From NCBI RefSeq assembly GCF_039555335.1, contig NC_092642.1, forward strand, positions 55,469,776 to 55,533,775: DNA of 64,000 nt, in the 5' to 3' direction. Of this stretch, positions 34,415 through 48,035 are shown piece by piece. A program made the translations under genes and the position numbers. Position 1 is the first letter of the stretch. The number at the start of each line of letters is the position of its first letter. This DNA is from Amphiura filiformis (lineage: Eukaryota; Echinodermata; Ophiuroidea; Amphilepidida; Amphiuridae). Below the pieces are notes generated by a model, which had not been told where the DNA came from, did not search any database, and saw only the letters and a program-made list of their open reading frames with translations.

Positions 34415-35200
34415 CGTATCTATCAAACAAAGACTGGATCTTCATTATCATCAAGTTAAACATGTGTGTGTGATTAAATGTTGTAATAATTGTATCTATC
34501 AAACAAAGAGAATAATTTGTCATTAATTGAAATACAGTATCATCTATTATGGCATACTTATAATTTCACCGCCTCGTAAGTTTCGCTTATAGACTGTAGG
34601 TAGTTACTAACAGAGGCATAAGGATATGCATATAACATATTACATATAGTTAATGGCTACATTGAGTAGAGTGATTATTATGAAATTATCAAAACAAATT
34701 CATGGTAAATGATTTCGTATTCGTATCTATCAAACGAAGTCCAGAACTCTTGTACATTATTATTATGTTTTCATGGTTTTAGTATATTAAGGTGTGTATA
34801 TGAGTTCTATCATGCGTATTTTTATGTATACTATTTTGTTCAGCATGTAGGCCCTATTTTTAATTTTTTTTTTTATTTTATTTTAGGGTGTAAATTTAAG
34901 ATTCTTTTCAGCGCCGCGCCTTAAGGATGTTTTTTCATCGTGGGGCGCTTTATATATCCTATGTATTATTATTATTATTATTATGTCTTCGTTCTAATTA
35001 CGGCAAATTAACCTTTAAAATTGCAGTTAAATTAAGCACATTTTGTCCCAGTAGATATTCACTGATAGACCAGGGGGAGTCATTTAAAGAAGCAAAAAAG
35101 AATTTCATATAACATAATTAATGTACATTGCTATAAGAGTGTTATCAAGTTTGGTAAAACAAATTATTTTTTTTGTACCTATCAAACAAAGAACAATTCG
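34415..35200. repeat. Dispersed 'tatctatcaaacaaag' copies in E1
   Basis: Four copies near 34418, 34492, 34724 and 35178, with nearby 'tttgtcattaatt' or 'tcgtcattagtatt'. They look like the remains of longer diverged repeats. Confidence 0.6.
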
Positions 35201-36239
35201 TCATTAGTATTAAGTTTGGTAAATCAAAGTTATGAATTTAAACGTACTGTAGGACAGATTCGTTCACCATGTATGGCAAATTGACCTTATATAGTTTCAT
35301 TTATCGGTAAATTGGTCACTAAAACATTTGTCCTAGTTGGTATGTACAAATAGGCTATGTGTAGTCCGAAACAGACGGAAATTCATAGATTACATGTATA
35401 GTAATGTTTTTCGGTATGTCAGTGTTTTAAATAGGTTATCACCTAGTTTTTACTCCTGAAGCAGAAGGAAATTCACAATTTTTACAATGGTAACTCGTTA
35501 ATAAGTAATAGTAGGCCTATTAAGCTACTAAAACACTCATTCATGATAATTGACAGTGGTCAAAATATGAGAAGTAGACACTCACTCGACAGTAGCATAA
35601 TTATCTCATCTCACATGTTCAGAAGGAAGGAAATTCAAATAATTCAAAACAATCCTTTTGAAGTTATAATAGTCAGTGGGTTTTGTTGTTTTTCTTTTCG
35701 GGGTTTTCTCGTACGTGAATGTACCAGATGGCCAAAACAAAGCATTGGCAGGCATTCTTTTCCACTAGTACTGCATAAGAATGCTCACTAGGTAGGACTG
35801 TTGATCCAATCAGTCAAGTTAAATCCTAAACTTTTAGCACCAACATTCGTCACCACCAACAATGGCAGGTTTATAAGTTGGGACAAACTATTTTAAGAAC
35901 ACTATAATGGAGATCATAAACAAGGCAGGGAACGACAGCCAAGAGCTCGCCTTATTTGTAAAGCATAAAAATCTCGAGGGGGGCGGGGGGGGGTTTGGCA
36001 ATTTCCTTGCATGTGATGACAAGGAACTTGGGTGGCAGTTTTTGGATCATTTTTCTAAAATGATCGATTTAATGTACAGAATTATACATGTACTACATTA
36101 ATAAATTCGATTTAGTAGTTCCAATATCCGGAGGTATCTACCTACTGGGTATTTGGCATGGGTATATTTACCGATGTCCACTATGTAATCTGAATATGAA
36201 TATAATAGGAAAATGAGAAAGGTATCAGCCATTTAATTT

Positions 36240-36450
36240 CTTTTGACGCGCTAGATGACTGCCTAGCGAATTCATGTAAGTCCGCGGCATTTTATATTCT
36301 CTCCATTGGTATTATGGAGCTTTTTATTTCCTCCTCCGAGGAGATATCGTGTAGAGGATTGCCTAGCGAAATATTTGTCCATTGGTATATGGAGCTTTTC
36401 CTCCTCGATAAGGAGTTGATCGCTAGATGAGTGCCTAGCAAAATAGTTCC
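36240..36450. repeat. Three 'GCTAGATGAxTGCCTAGCGA' units in the E1 3' end
   Basis: Near 36248, 36352 and 36430, each followed by 'ccattggtat.atggagctttt' and 'cctcctc(cg/gat)agga' in the first two. Each forms a small stem (GCTAG..CTAGC). The same set recurs in the E2 end at 38460-38660. Confidence 0.75.
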
Positions 36451-36689
36451 CAGTGTGTTAAGGGGAACTCTTGGGTTATAGGCGCAACAAGCTTCCCAGT
36501 AATTGTTGGGAGGCTCGGTCGGGTATTTACTCCGTTCGAAAAAGTTGTCCAGAAATCATTATTATTTGGCTGATTCCAGGAATTTTCTAAAAACATTGCT
36601 TGAATAAATTATGCGTTCTTTCTGAATGGCTGACCAGAGGCCCAAATTTTGGCGTATGTGTTTTCGTCATTTCAGTGTCTGGGGATAAT

Positions 36690-38902
36690 GCAGTTTAATT
36701 TGTACATATCAAATGAAACAAAAATTTATCCCTGCTGCTGAAATGGAATCGCCCTCGTGATGTCACGCGATGTTTCCATGGGAAGCCAATTGGGTGCCTT
36801 GTTTGGTATCAGGCGGGCCAATCACAGGCAGCCTTGCTTGGAGCCGTCGGTGGCCATTTTGTTAGCTAAGGCCATTCTCTGTCAGTTTTTCAGCAAGAAC
36901 GGATGCAGAAATTTTTTATCCCACCCACCACTCCCCATATGTCATAATTGAGATCTGTTTAAAATTGATTTCAAGAGTTTGATAGTGTGTCATAAAATTT
37001 GAGTCTCGCAGTAGTGAGACAAGTACATATAAAGTGTCGGTCTTCAAATTAAAAGGTAATGAGGAATGAGATGAAATACGAAAGAGAAAGGAAAATATAT
37101 TCGATTGAGAGTTCTTTGAATTTGAATAATATTCTAATTACATTGAGGTTTTTGAGTTACATAGGAGTATGACTATTGTATACGGGTGTGAGAGTGTGCG
37201 TGGGTAGATCACTTTAGGTTCAATTTCTATCTCAGCAACACATTCTATTCTGTTGCGCAGTTGTATTTTCTGAAATTCTATTTGTATAGGTGTGTTCACT
37301 CTAGTGTGTCTTCAGAAGCATTAACAAAATCGATACAATTGGTACCACTTTCAGTCTTAGGTGGTAATGCCCTTCAGTCTTAGGTCGAGTAATTTTATTT
37401 ATAGCAGGAAGGAAGGAATTAACACCAGGTTGGCATGGGATAGCTAGACAGGGGCCAAGTACTATGCCCTCAGATTTTTCTTGTTCATCAAAGTATAAAT
37501 AAAAATGAAATATTGGGTTCAAGTTTTTATGAGGTTGCGCAGCCGGCTGGTTATCGCGTTAATTTCTGTTAAAGGCTGCCTTTTGTATTAGACATGATAT
37601 CCTAGTTATGTATTCGAATTCATAAATGTGCAGAGCATGGCACTGTGTTTGCTTGGCGTTGGCAGCGAAAAATAATGGGTTTTGCAATTAACTCCTTCAA
37701 CATGTTCAAACAAAAAATCGGGTTAATGGTCCACTGTGGTGAAGAGGCCTCGACCGTAAAATTCAGAGGCTCTTCAAATAATCGCAAACGTGGATCTTGC
37801 GGTATTTATTATGTATGTATGTATTATTCACTGAGCGTGTTTGTAGAGAGCCAGCTTATCAGTTAGGCGCTTATCACCGTAGAAGTACTTCAAGATCATT
37901 TGCCAGTGCAGTGTGGTATTTCCGTGATAAACCACTACAAGCACGCTCGTAATATCATTATGCATTTAAAGTGCATTTTGGTCAATCATACATAGTAATG
38001 TTATTCTAATTTAATTATATTGATTTAATTGTTACTGCCTAAATGTATTGAGATTTATTTATATACCAATCACTCTTGTTTACATTTAATTTTATTACTT
38101 TGTTGAGCTATTAGTATCACTTGTATATTGATGTTGATGATTGATGAAAACGAAATATGAATGAATGAATTTACTAGCAAAGGAAATGAGGGGATCAGAA
38201 ATAGCTTATTCCATGGTACAGGGTACGGATGTTAACAAGTAGTCCTTGTGGCAGTTTTTGGATCATTTTTCTAAAATGATCGATTTAATGTACAGAATTA
38301 TACATGTACTACATTAATAAATTCGATTTAGTAGTTCCAATATCCGGAGGTATCTACCTACTGGGTATTTGGCATGGGTATATTTACCGATGTCCACTAT
38401 GTAATCTGAATATGAATATAATAGGAAAATGAGAAAGGTATCAGCCATTTAATTTCTTTTGACGCGCTAGATGACTGCCTAGCGAATTCATGTAAGTCCG
38501 CGGCATTTTATATTCTCTCCATTGGTATTATGGAGCTTTTATTTCCTCCTCCGAGGAGATATCGTGTAGAGGATTGCCTAGCGAAATATTTGTCCATTGG
38601 TATATGGAGCTTTTCCTCCTCGATAAGGAGTTGATCGCTAGATGAGTGCCTAGCAAAATAGTTCCCAGTGTGTTAAGGGGAACTCTTGGGTTATAGGCGC
38701 AACAAGCTTCCCAGTAATTGTTGGGAGGCTCGGTCGGGTATTTACTCCGTTCGAAAAAGTTGTCCAGAAATCATTATTATTTGGCTGATTCAGGGAATTT
38801 TCTAAAAACATTGCTTGAATAAATTATGCGTTCTTTCTGAATGGCTGACCAGAGGCCCAAATTTTGGCGTATGTGTTTTCGTCATTTCAGTGTCTGGGGA
38901 TA
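36690..38902. mobile_element. Element E2 (2.2 kb), second head-to-tail element
   Basis: It shares the 5' ~215 bp (36690-36918) and 3' ~660 bp (38243-38902) with E1 almost base for base. Its middle is different and includes a LINE-like tail around 38110-38170 (gttgatgattgatgaaaacg, then tgaa repeats). It directly follows E1 with no spacer, and the satellite resumes at 38903. Confidence 0.75.
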
Positions 38903-39660
38903 ATTGAAAATAAGCATCTAAAAAAGTCATCCTTATGTTTGACTTTGTTTTATTAGGATATGTAAATATATTTCTTTTGTTTTTCATTGTATTATGAGGA
39001 AAATTATGAGAATTGAAAATGAGCATCTAGAAACAGTTATTCTTATGTTTGACTTTATTTTATTAGGATCTGTAAATATATTTCTTTTGTTTTTCATTAT
39101 ATTATGAGGAAAATTATGAGAATTGAAAATAAGCATCTAGAAAAAAAATTTCTTATGTTTGACTTTGTTTTATGTTTTATTAGGATCTGTAAATCCATTT
39201 CTTTTGTTTTTTATTGTATTATGAGGCAAATTATGAGAATTGAAAATATGTATCTAGAAAAAAATCATTCTTATGTTTGACTTTGTTTTATTAGGATATA
39301 TAAATATATTTCTTTTTGTTTTTCATTGTATTATGAGGAAAATTATGAGAATTGAAAATAAGCATCTAGAAAAAAGTCATTCTTATGTTTGACTTTGTTT
39401 TATTAGGATATATAAATATTTTTGTTTTTGTTTTTCATTGTATTATGAGGAAAATTATGAGAATTGAAAATGAGCATCTAGAAAAAATTCATTCTTATGT
39501 TTGACTTTGTTTTATTAGGATCTGTAAATCCATTTCTTTTGTTTTTTATTGTATTATGAGGAAAATTATGAGAATGGAAAATAAGCATTGAAAAGAAGCA
39601 TCTACAAATTCTTATGTTTGACTTTGTTTTATTAGGGTTTGTAAATCTAAAAAAAAATAT
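38903..39660. repeat. ~110-bp satellite array, right part
   Basis: Same unit and orientation as 29700-31245. About six units, the last ones decayed near 39580-39660. Confidence 0.93.
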
Positions 39661-42600
39661 GAGAATTACAAATTTATTGAAAAGTTAGAATCTTTATATT
39701 AAGTTTTGTATTTTGTCCTTTACTTTATCCCGCATTATACGGTATATTGTTTAGTGTCTCAAATGAGTATGAGGTATTAGGGTTTCTTTTCAAAACATGT
39801 CCGGTTTTTTTCCGACCCTAAATCGTGCCGTATCTAAAAGAACACGTGCGTCGCTTTGCTGCAACAATTATTGTGTTATACTTTTAGCATCGCCAATTCT
39901 ATGGGTGTCATGGCGAAAACCTTTCTACTTCATACTTGTGCACAAGACTTTAGCGTTGTAACTTCAATCATGCTTCAATGTATACACAAAACAGCTGCTC
40001 GAGGCAACGAGGTATTATCAAGGGGGTGACACTAAATTCACGGTTGTTCTATTAGCAACGCAAAATCTATGAAAAATTCAGCTGGTTTACTAGCTAGAAA
40101 GTGAGGCCAGTTATCGATCCGTTATAGCTCGTTATGAATAATTCATGTTCGACCCCTTGGATCATGTTAATTGAGTTTGGCAAATAACAACGTTGTTAGT
40201 TTTGCGAACTTTGCCTGTTCAATGAGAGTATAGCGCGCCCCCAATACATCTGGGCACAAAACAGGCGAAAACGATCCAGTTTAATGAAATGGCGGACGGG
40301 TATTCCCATCAGGCACCAGTGATATGTTTTTTCAAAGAAAGTCTACTAATTTAATATGAAATGACATTTTGCAATAGCAAAGTCAAAATTAGGACTTGCT
40401 GTCAATAATATGAAGGAAATATGTGACAGAGGCAAGGTGGGAAATACAAGTAGTATTTAAGTTATAATAACCTTTGATACCCGACCTGACCTTCCATCAT
40501 GGCGCCTTATTCGTCTTTATGTATTTCTATTATGCTCTCAAGTAAAATAAAATACCAATCTGCTCTGAGCAGAAAATGTTATATATACTTGGCTCCCAGC
40601 ATGAATTACTGATTTTATACGGAAGTAAAGAAATGCACAGTTTATGTGCATGATGTGCAAGCATACTCCAAATATTTACGGTAAATCTGAATAGTGGTCA
40701 CATGTTAACATATCATGTGTTCGGGAAATCACGTGGCAACATTTTAAGATTTCAGGCTTGTTTACTAGTTAATTGCCATTTGTACTCTTTATTATTTATC
40801 TTTGTTAATTAACATATATTTTAAATGCTGATAAATCGTGGTTGGCTACCCATGATATCTGTTAAATTCAATGTTTTATGAATATAATTCTACCACGCAG
40901 AGGGGGTCACGCAGCAGAATTTCACATCACCTGACTTAGCTACATTTCGAAGCTCTGCTCTTGAAATTCATGTAAATTTCAAAGTTTATACATTTAATAT
41001 GATACTAATTTTTTGTTATAACCAACTGGTACACGAAATATACTAGCTTATTACCTATACAGAAAGTGATTATCAGCCTTCACTCAGCAAATTGACATGC
41101 CCGGCATATGCAGCCATTCTCCGTCTGGATAACATGACTGTCGCCCTCAATACGTCTGGGCGCAAATTTAAATAACAATACGCTATTTACATATCAATGC
41201 GGCCTCATGCTAATTAAAGCTGCCCCATCCAGGAGTTCATCTATGGTATTATTATAGGATAGAGCGCCCTGCTCGCCGAGCCGATGAGTCATGCGATGAG
41301 TCAGGAGGGTGAGAGTTCATAAGGGCAATGTCGGGAATCACGGGTCACACGAATGGTTCCTGTTCTTGTCGGACGGTCTGTGCTTAGTAAGGGACGCACC
41401 ATTAGATATCAAGGGGGGCTGGGTAGTTGGGGTCGGGATAAAAAAAATTTAGCACCTCGGTGAAGCATTTTTTTAGCACCTTGGTGAAGCAATTTTTTTT
41501 TTCAAATCCAAATTTTGTTTAATATAAGTCCAGTTTTTACAATTTTTACGTTTTTTAGCACCTAAATGTTGCGTGCTGCGAAAACATTATTAGGCCTACC
41601 GGAAAACCTCGTCTACAAGCATGGGCCTATATGTGACCCACTCCGACAAAACCAGGAACAAGTCGCATTTTTCACATTTCATGATTTGAATGAAAATTTA
41701 AGCACGGGACAATAAGCTTCAAAACTTGATACCAAAATTATATACATAGCATTAATACTTTTAAAGATATGGATAATTTTGTAAATGATATACCTTGACA
41801 ATTTTGCAAAATTGCTAGTCTGAGTATTGTGCTAATTAGTTTCCTGCCTTACACAGGATTTAATAGGGATTATCATAGTTCATCTGTCAATAAATAAAGC
41901 TCTTTTCAATCATCAGTACTTTCAAGGATTTGAAAGTCCACTCAGTCCCAAGGTCAAATAGGCCTACCATGAAATTAAGAATTCCAAAATTTGATTTATT
42001 TTTATGGGAATGTCATCTTTTAAGGCCTATAACTCAAAAACATGCCTGGCGACTTGTTCCGGGTTTTATTGGAGCTGGTCACAATATCATAGAGTTTTTG
42101 ATGAAAGCTAAATTAATAAGAAAGCGCCGTTTGTGGAATATACCAATACAATAGATTGGTCTTACAATAGTACTTGTTTGTATATGCTTGTATCGGTAAT
42201 TTTTTAATTAATAAGTTTATTTATAACATTTTTAACATTTAAGTTTGAGCAATTAAAATTGCTCAAACTTAATAATATTATACATTCGATGATGGATGGC
42301 GACTGGATTAATTTAGCGTTCAGCAAAAGCATTCTATATGCTTGTAGACGACGTTTTACGGTATTAGGTTAATGAGTTCACATGGTAAGTTTCTCGCGCG
42401 GGCGTGGAAACTTGAAAATGTCAGTGTCTTAGCATTATTTTCTTTAAAAACATAGACTCCTGTGTAAAAATGTCATACGAAAAAAACGGATTTACCTTTT
42501 GGGGGTCAATTGGAGGCCCCAAATGCATCGCATAATAAAATGTGACCAATTAATGTAGGCCTATAATATCCTGTGTACATAGTACATGAATCACAAGAAT

Positions 42601-43300
42601 AATAATATCATCTGCGGACTTTCTTCTTTCTTCTTTTGGTTAAGTCGGTAAATTAGGTGCACTATATGTGCATATCACACCAACTTAGTAGACTTGTATG
42701 CCGGGAAGGATATTGCCATATGCTGGCCAATATCAATTATTATTATAGACATTAAGTGAAAGGCATTCCCGATAGGTATAGTAAGTTCCTTGGGTGAGTC
42801 GTCCGCTGAAGGTTGCTTGTTAGCTGATAAAGAGTCCATGATTTATATCTGAAGATAGCATCCAATAGTGATCGAAGTCATAATATCTACTGAAGATAGC
42901 ATCCAGTATATTATATCACTCATATACATTAATTCTAGACAGTTCGTTGGTTCATTACCATTAAACAGTTTTACCATCAACCATATACTGCCGTTTGATT
43001 GTTTCCACTTCACTCGCCGTTCCGGCGCGTGGAATGGAACAATCCATCTTTCACCTTGTATTTATACCATCACACAGTTGACAGTCTTCACGAGGATCAT
43101 GTACAGTGGTACGTAATTCATCAGTTATGCTATCTACTGAAGCTTGCATTTAGTAGATATTGAAGATAACGTCGAGTGATGGGAGTCCATGCTATCTACT
43201 GAAGATAGCATTCAACGATAAAAGATAGCATTCCGTGATTATCCATGCTGACTACAGTAGATCGCATCCGAGTCCTGTTTATTAAAGACCCGGGGGAGTG
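39661..43300. other. No gene recognised
   Basis: AT-rich sequence with several TAGGCCTA octamers. 42890-43270 holds four or five diverged copies of 'atctactgaagatagcat'. 41440-41560 has a doubled 'agcacct.ggtgaagca'. Open frames such as 41930-42154 have no recognisable feature. Confidence 0.5.
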
Positions 43301-43379
43301 GAAGGGTGCACCCACTAACAATGGGTGACAGGGATGTGCGGCCATATCTACCCCCATTTTTTAACTCCCTCTCACCCAA

Positions 43380-44345
43380 TGACAACCTTTTTTGTTTTCC
43401 TGTCACCAGAAGACCCCCTTTTTTCAAGAATTTTGGACAAATTTTTGATAATCTCTCCGTGCCGAATTACCCCTATTACTTAATTACTTTTCTTCAATTT
43501 TTCAGAACATTTCAAAGTTTGATGACTTTTAGAAAATCTGGTATAAACTTTTATATATTTTTACCAGTCTCACGGAAAGACCTTTTTTTGGTAAGATTTT
43601 CCCCAATCTCACGGAAAACCCCTTTTTGGGAGACCTTCTCACCGAAAGACATCCTTTTTTCAGTGTCTAAGCTCTCACTAAAAGACCCCTAGTTTTGAAC
43701 TGCTCTCCGCACATCCCGTCGCGTCATTTCCAAAGTGATTGAGTTTCATACTATTGTAACGCACAGGGGGTCTCAGTTTTTGTCTCCCAAAGCTGAATTC
43801 TGAGCTCTGAGAGTTCCTCCAGGGTTTCCCATTCTTTACTGTCTGATTTAGCGGCACTTTTAGGTACCTCATTACCCTCGGGGAGGGTTCTTCGAAAAAA
43901 ATTTGTACGGGGGTGTGCCACGCAGACTTTCGGATACTGACTTTCTCTATACCTACTTTTTGCTGTTTTTGCTACCCATCAGTATACCAATTTTCAAGAA
44001 AAAGCACCCAAAAAGCACCCAAATTTGCCATAATTGGGCGCTTTAATGGCATTTTGCCCAAATGCGCCCAATTGGGCGCATTGGTATCCACTGAAAACCC
44101 ACCCATCGATATACCAAAATCGCTGAAAAGGTACCCCAAAACCGTGGCACATCCCCGTATACCTTCAACCAGGAAGACCCCCCCCCCCATATTACAATTA
44201 CTTGCCATTGTGTGCTGGTTATTACATGTATCAACGGACTTAAAATAAAATTTGCTGAAGTTTTCTGAACTGGCCAACTAAATTGACAGGATCCCACCGC
44301 TGCCACCAAAATTTGTAACGCACAGGGGGTCTCACCAAAGAGCTC
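43380..44345. repeat. Degenerate repeat field with a direct repeat
   Basis: 43560-43700 repeats 'ctcac.gaaagac.cctttttt'. 'ttgtaacgcacagggggtct' occurs at about 43756 and 44312, which may mark two copies of one element end. 43980-44130 is rich in 'gcgcccaattgggcg'. The open frames are by-products. Confidence 0.5.
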
Positions 44346-44424
44346 TAAGATGGAATTAATAAAGTAAAATGTTGCCATTTGTGAGAAAAATGCAAAAATA
44401 GGCACAAAATTGGCCAGGGGTGTA

Positions 44425-45438
44425 GTAGGGGAGAGCGGGGAGTGTTCGCCCTATATTTTTCTGACCAGCCTAGCGATGTCAATTTTAAGGTTAGGGAGGA
44501 CCTGATTCGCCCATGTGAAAGCCCTATGTCTTAGCTATGTACGGCCACAATCCCAGAACTATAGGCCTTACAATAGCAACATGATAGAGCAAACAAAAAG
44601 GTTTTGCAAAGTGGCGAACTTGCCCCATATTGGGGCAGGTTCGCCCATGTGGTGGGGTAAGTTCACCCTAATCACAAAAAATGTTTAAACATTGCATAAA
44701 AATAACATATTAAATGCAAACATTTAGCAAGAGTATACAGGGCATTCATTCTCTTCTGGGGAGTCACTAAATTTGTTGCAGGGGTCGGGTCAGGGTAAAA
44801 TGTAGGGGTCCAAAGTGAGCTTTAACGTATCATGTTTACAACTTCGGGGAGATTATGGATTAGGACATAAACGGTGGTATGAGTAATACTGATACCACAT
44901 AACTTTAAAAAACATGCTTTCCAGTAGTTTTACCTTGTTTAATCATGTTAATGGTATAATTATAAATATTTTGCATAATACGCTGATGGGGCAGGTCCGC
45001 CCTCCAGTTTGGGGTAAGTCCGCCCGGGGAAGATATAGGGCGAACATGCCCCATCCTCAAAAGGGCGAACGTGCCCCTTGTGCACATTTTGTATTTTCTT
45101 CAGTGTATGCAAAATACAAATCGCGTACGAATAAGGAGTTTAAAACTGCATCAAATCTTTGACAAATCCCATATGTTCCCAATACAGATTTTCATTAAAA
45201 CTATCTATCAATGATAATACAACATTATTAATGCAAGAAAAAATTACGTTTTGGTGTATATTTTTTGTTTTGGCTGCAGTTCGATGAACACGTCCATGTC
45301 GCGTAGCTAATATGAGAAGTTTATAATGACCTATTTCACCTAATTTTACCATCACCAAATTCTCCGATAGCCGTAGTGGTGAGAAACAAGGGGTGGGCGA
45401 ACCTGCCCCTAGGGCGAACACTCCCCGCTCTCCCCTAC
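44425..45438. mobile_element. 1.0-kb TIR element with GC-rich ends
   Basis: The left end GTAGGGGAGAGCGGGGAGTG (29 bp up to 'ttcgcccta') is mirrored at 45410-45438. The arms hold repeated 'ggggcaggttcgccc', 'ggggtaagtccgccc' and 'gggcgaacatgcccc' blocks. No protein frame was recognised. Confidence 0.85.
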
Positions 45439-45439
45439 C

Positions 45440-45850
45440 CCCTTAACTGTGGATCGGTGGAGCTCTATCATAGTGGAAGACTTATTATCGCAATATTGAA
45501 TGTCAGTAATGTGAGAGAAAGACATAATTTTGGGAATCGTTCACACAATTTAAAAGTTCTATTTAAAAATCAAAATCAGACATAAATCATAATGATGTCT
45601 TACGGAATTCTGGTGACAGTATATATCGTTAAAATCTTATTGTGTAATTTGCATCAAAGTGATCGAAAGTAACTTAACTTTGTCAAATATAATGTTATTT
45701 TGGCTGTCTCGATTAGTCGAGTACCATGCTTTACTTCTTCCATATCCAAACTTCTTCTATTCCATGAAAAGAAACTGTACTAAAATGTAGAACATACTTG
45801 GAATTTGCACTGAGGATTGATGAAAGTAGGCCTACATTAAAGATGAGCAG
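45440..45850. repeat. Partial copy of the 4360-8790 repeat unit
   Basis: It shares 'gtggatcggtggagctctat', 'gcaatattgaatgtcagtaa', 'aatcagacataaatcataat', 'ttctggtgacagtata', 'ttttggctgtctcga' and 'gaacatacttggaatttgca' with the tandem block. It stops after 'tgaggattga'. Confidence 0.85.
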
Positions 45851-46196
45851 CCATTCCCAATATTTTTTTAAAAATACACCGGTATGTACCGGTATCTTTC
45901 TAAGAGTACTATTCAGATAAAAAATGAGAGAAGCTTAATTAACAAAATGGGAGTATTCGGATGTATCCGGTTACCGTCAGCATTGCATTAGATTTACATA
46001 TCGAGGGTTGAGAGCCAGAAAGCCTCAGGCCTCAACTTGCTCCCAAGATGAGCATAAAGTCGCCAGGCCACTATAATTTGTATAAACAGGATAAACATGA
46101 TAAAAGATACAGTCCATATTTAACCATGATAAAATTCAATAGAAAACAAATGACATTGCAGAGAAATATTCATTTTTAACCTGTCACATTATTTTA

Positions 46197-47011
46197 AACT
46201 AGCGGGATACCCGCGCTTCGCGCGGGTCCCCGCTAGATGAGTAAATGGGAGCGATCACTAAAACAGGAGGAATTACTGAAAAGGTAGAATCATTGAAAGG
46301 TAAATTTTATTTTTCTAAACCTGTCCCTTCTTGCATTTCCATTTTCTTTTCAGTTTCTTCTGCACGGGCCTAGGTTGTTTCCATTAAAACAAAATGCTAT
46401 TTAGCTTGTTATTTTCCGTGTCCATGTTATTTATCTATCTAGGCCTAACCCCATTCCCATTTATTTTCTAAATCTATCCTTTCCCTTTATAGCTTCATTT
46501 TTATTAGCTGCTTAGCTTGTGATTTCCCGTTTCCTTCAGTTGTTATTTATTTTTCTTATTTTTCCTGATTAGTTTCTAATTTTAACTTCTTTTTCCCTTA
46601 ATTTTCCTGATTAGTTTCTTTCTTTCTTTCCCTCTTTAGTTTGCTCCCGTTTCATTTAGTTACTGCAACCATAACCCGTATAATAGGCCTACCCGTACCT
46701 TTTTTGTCTTCTTTTTCTTTTTTTGTTTTTATTCATTTAGCTCCTTTCTTTCTCTTCAGTTTCTTTTGCATAGGTCTATTTTGTTCCCATGCTGCTTAGC
46801 TTGTGATTTCCGTTTCCACGTTATTCATTTATTGAGCCCCGTTCCCATGCATTATTTTAAAATCTACCATTTCTTACATTTCTCCTTTTAGTTTTGGCTT
46901 TTTTCTACATTTTATTCCCATTTGTCATATTTCCTGCTTAGTTTCTGATTTCCCGTTTGAATTTTATCGATTTAATTCTGTTCTCATTATTTTAGTTTTA
47001 TTTATTTATTT

Positions 47012-47094
<83 letters not shown>

Positions 47095-48035
47095 CTTTCA
47101 TTTTTAGCTTCCTTCCTTCCTCTCGTATCCTCACGATTTTTTATCATCTTGGCGGGTAATCTCTTAACCGAATCCAGTACCATGCATATAATCCACAACC
47201 CGACCCATCCATAGGCCTACCTTTTCAGTTTTGTCTTCCTTTCTTTTCTTTTCAATTTCTCTGGCACGGAAAGTTGGTGCATATTATACACCCCGTATGT
47301 GCGCGTCACATTTCTCAGTACGCCGACGTACTAACGCCAACGCGCTGCTGACAGTTAGTTACGGTAGGCCCCTACGCGCTACCACTGAGTTTTGACAACA
47401 AAAAAATCCCGGGAAAAAACCCGGTTTTAACCATATTTTCACTGATTTTGAGGCCAATTATTGGTCTTGACCGTTTTGAACCAAATAAAGTGCAATGCTT
47501 TCCCCGTATATTCTCCCGTATGAATTTGGCTGTAAAACTAAACGAAGATTCATAGGCCTAGAATAAATAATAAAATTCACGCGACGTAGCCTTAATCTCT
47601 TGCCTCCCAACTTCGGTGCAGTGGCGGAAAATGGGGTGCGTAGCTGTGCGTAGGGGCGAAAAGCTCGTAAGATCATTCTTAAAGTACGCGATGTTGTGCA
47701 TTTAGATAGCCTGAATCATTTCTTGGCCACCTCGCAGTTGGCAGAAAACAGGGCAATATTGCTCTGCGTATGGTTTTGTAATGGAAATATTATTACGCGG
47801 TTCACGTTGTCCTTATTACCCACAATGCCACTGCATGCGATTTTGCATAGCAACACGACAGTTTTTTATGTTATTCTCTTAGTTACCATCAATTGGTGCA
47901 AAAACTAACCTCAGATGGTTTAATGGCAATATGTACCCGATCAATGTACGAATAAATCAGAGCTGAAAGTGAAAGCATCTCTGAGTCTATTCGCGCACAA
48001 GATTTAGCGACTTCCTTTTATTTATATAGATGAGA
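46197..48035. mobile_element. Hairpin-headed repeat of ~1.8 kb
   Basis: 'aactagcgggatacccgcgc' followed by 'ttcgcgcgggtccccgctag' (46198-46236) forms a strong stem. The far side ends in 'cttttatttatatagatgag' near 48030. The interior is pyrimidine-rich with repeated 'ttagtttctgatttcccgtt' and 'cccgtttcc' phrases. Boundaries are a guess from these end-like features. Confidence 0.5.
47017..47094. repeat. (TTGA)n microsatellite
   Basis: About 19 perfect TTGA units after a short TTTA run (46989-47016). Confidence 0.96.

Larger units (their letters stand above)
31246..36689. mobile_element. Element E1 (5.4 kb), first of two head-to-tail elements
   Basis: It starts GCAGTTTAATTTGTACATAT and ends 'cagtgtctggggataat'. 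The first ~215 bp and last ~660 bp are nearly identical to the ends of the element that follows. The middle (31465-36030) is not shared. There are no long TIRs; a subterminal pair ATTATCCC..CTGAAATG is inverted between the ends. It is inserted into the satellite, whose sequence 'gaat|tgaaaataagc' would be restored by removing both elements. This resembles Helitron-like or other gene-capturing elements, but the class is not proven. Confidence 0.7.

Noticed and set aside
36240-36450. Hammerhead-ribozyme-like motifs in the E1/E2 3' ends
   Set aside because: The repeated GCTAGATGA...TAGCGAA lacks the CTGATGA core; only a simple stem is present.
43306-44405. Open frames of 100-128 codons on both strands
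   Set aside because: Composed of short degenerate repeats (ctcaccgaaagacccc, gcgcccaattgggcg) with no protein-family feature.
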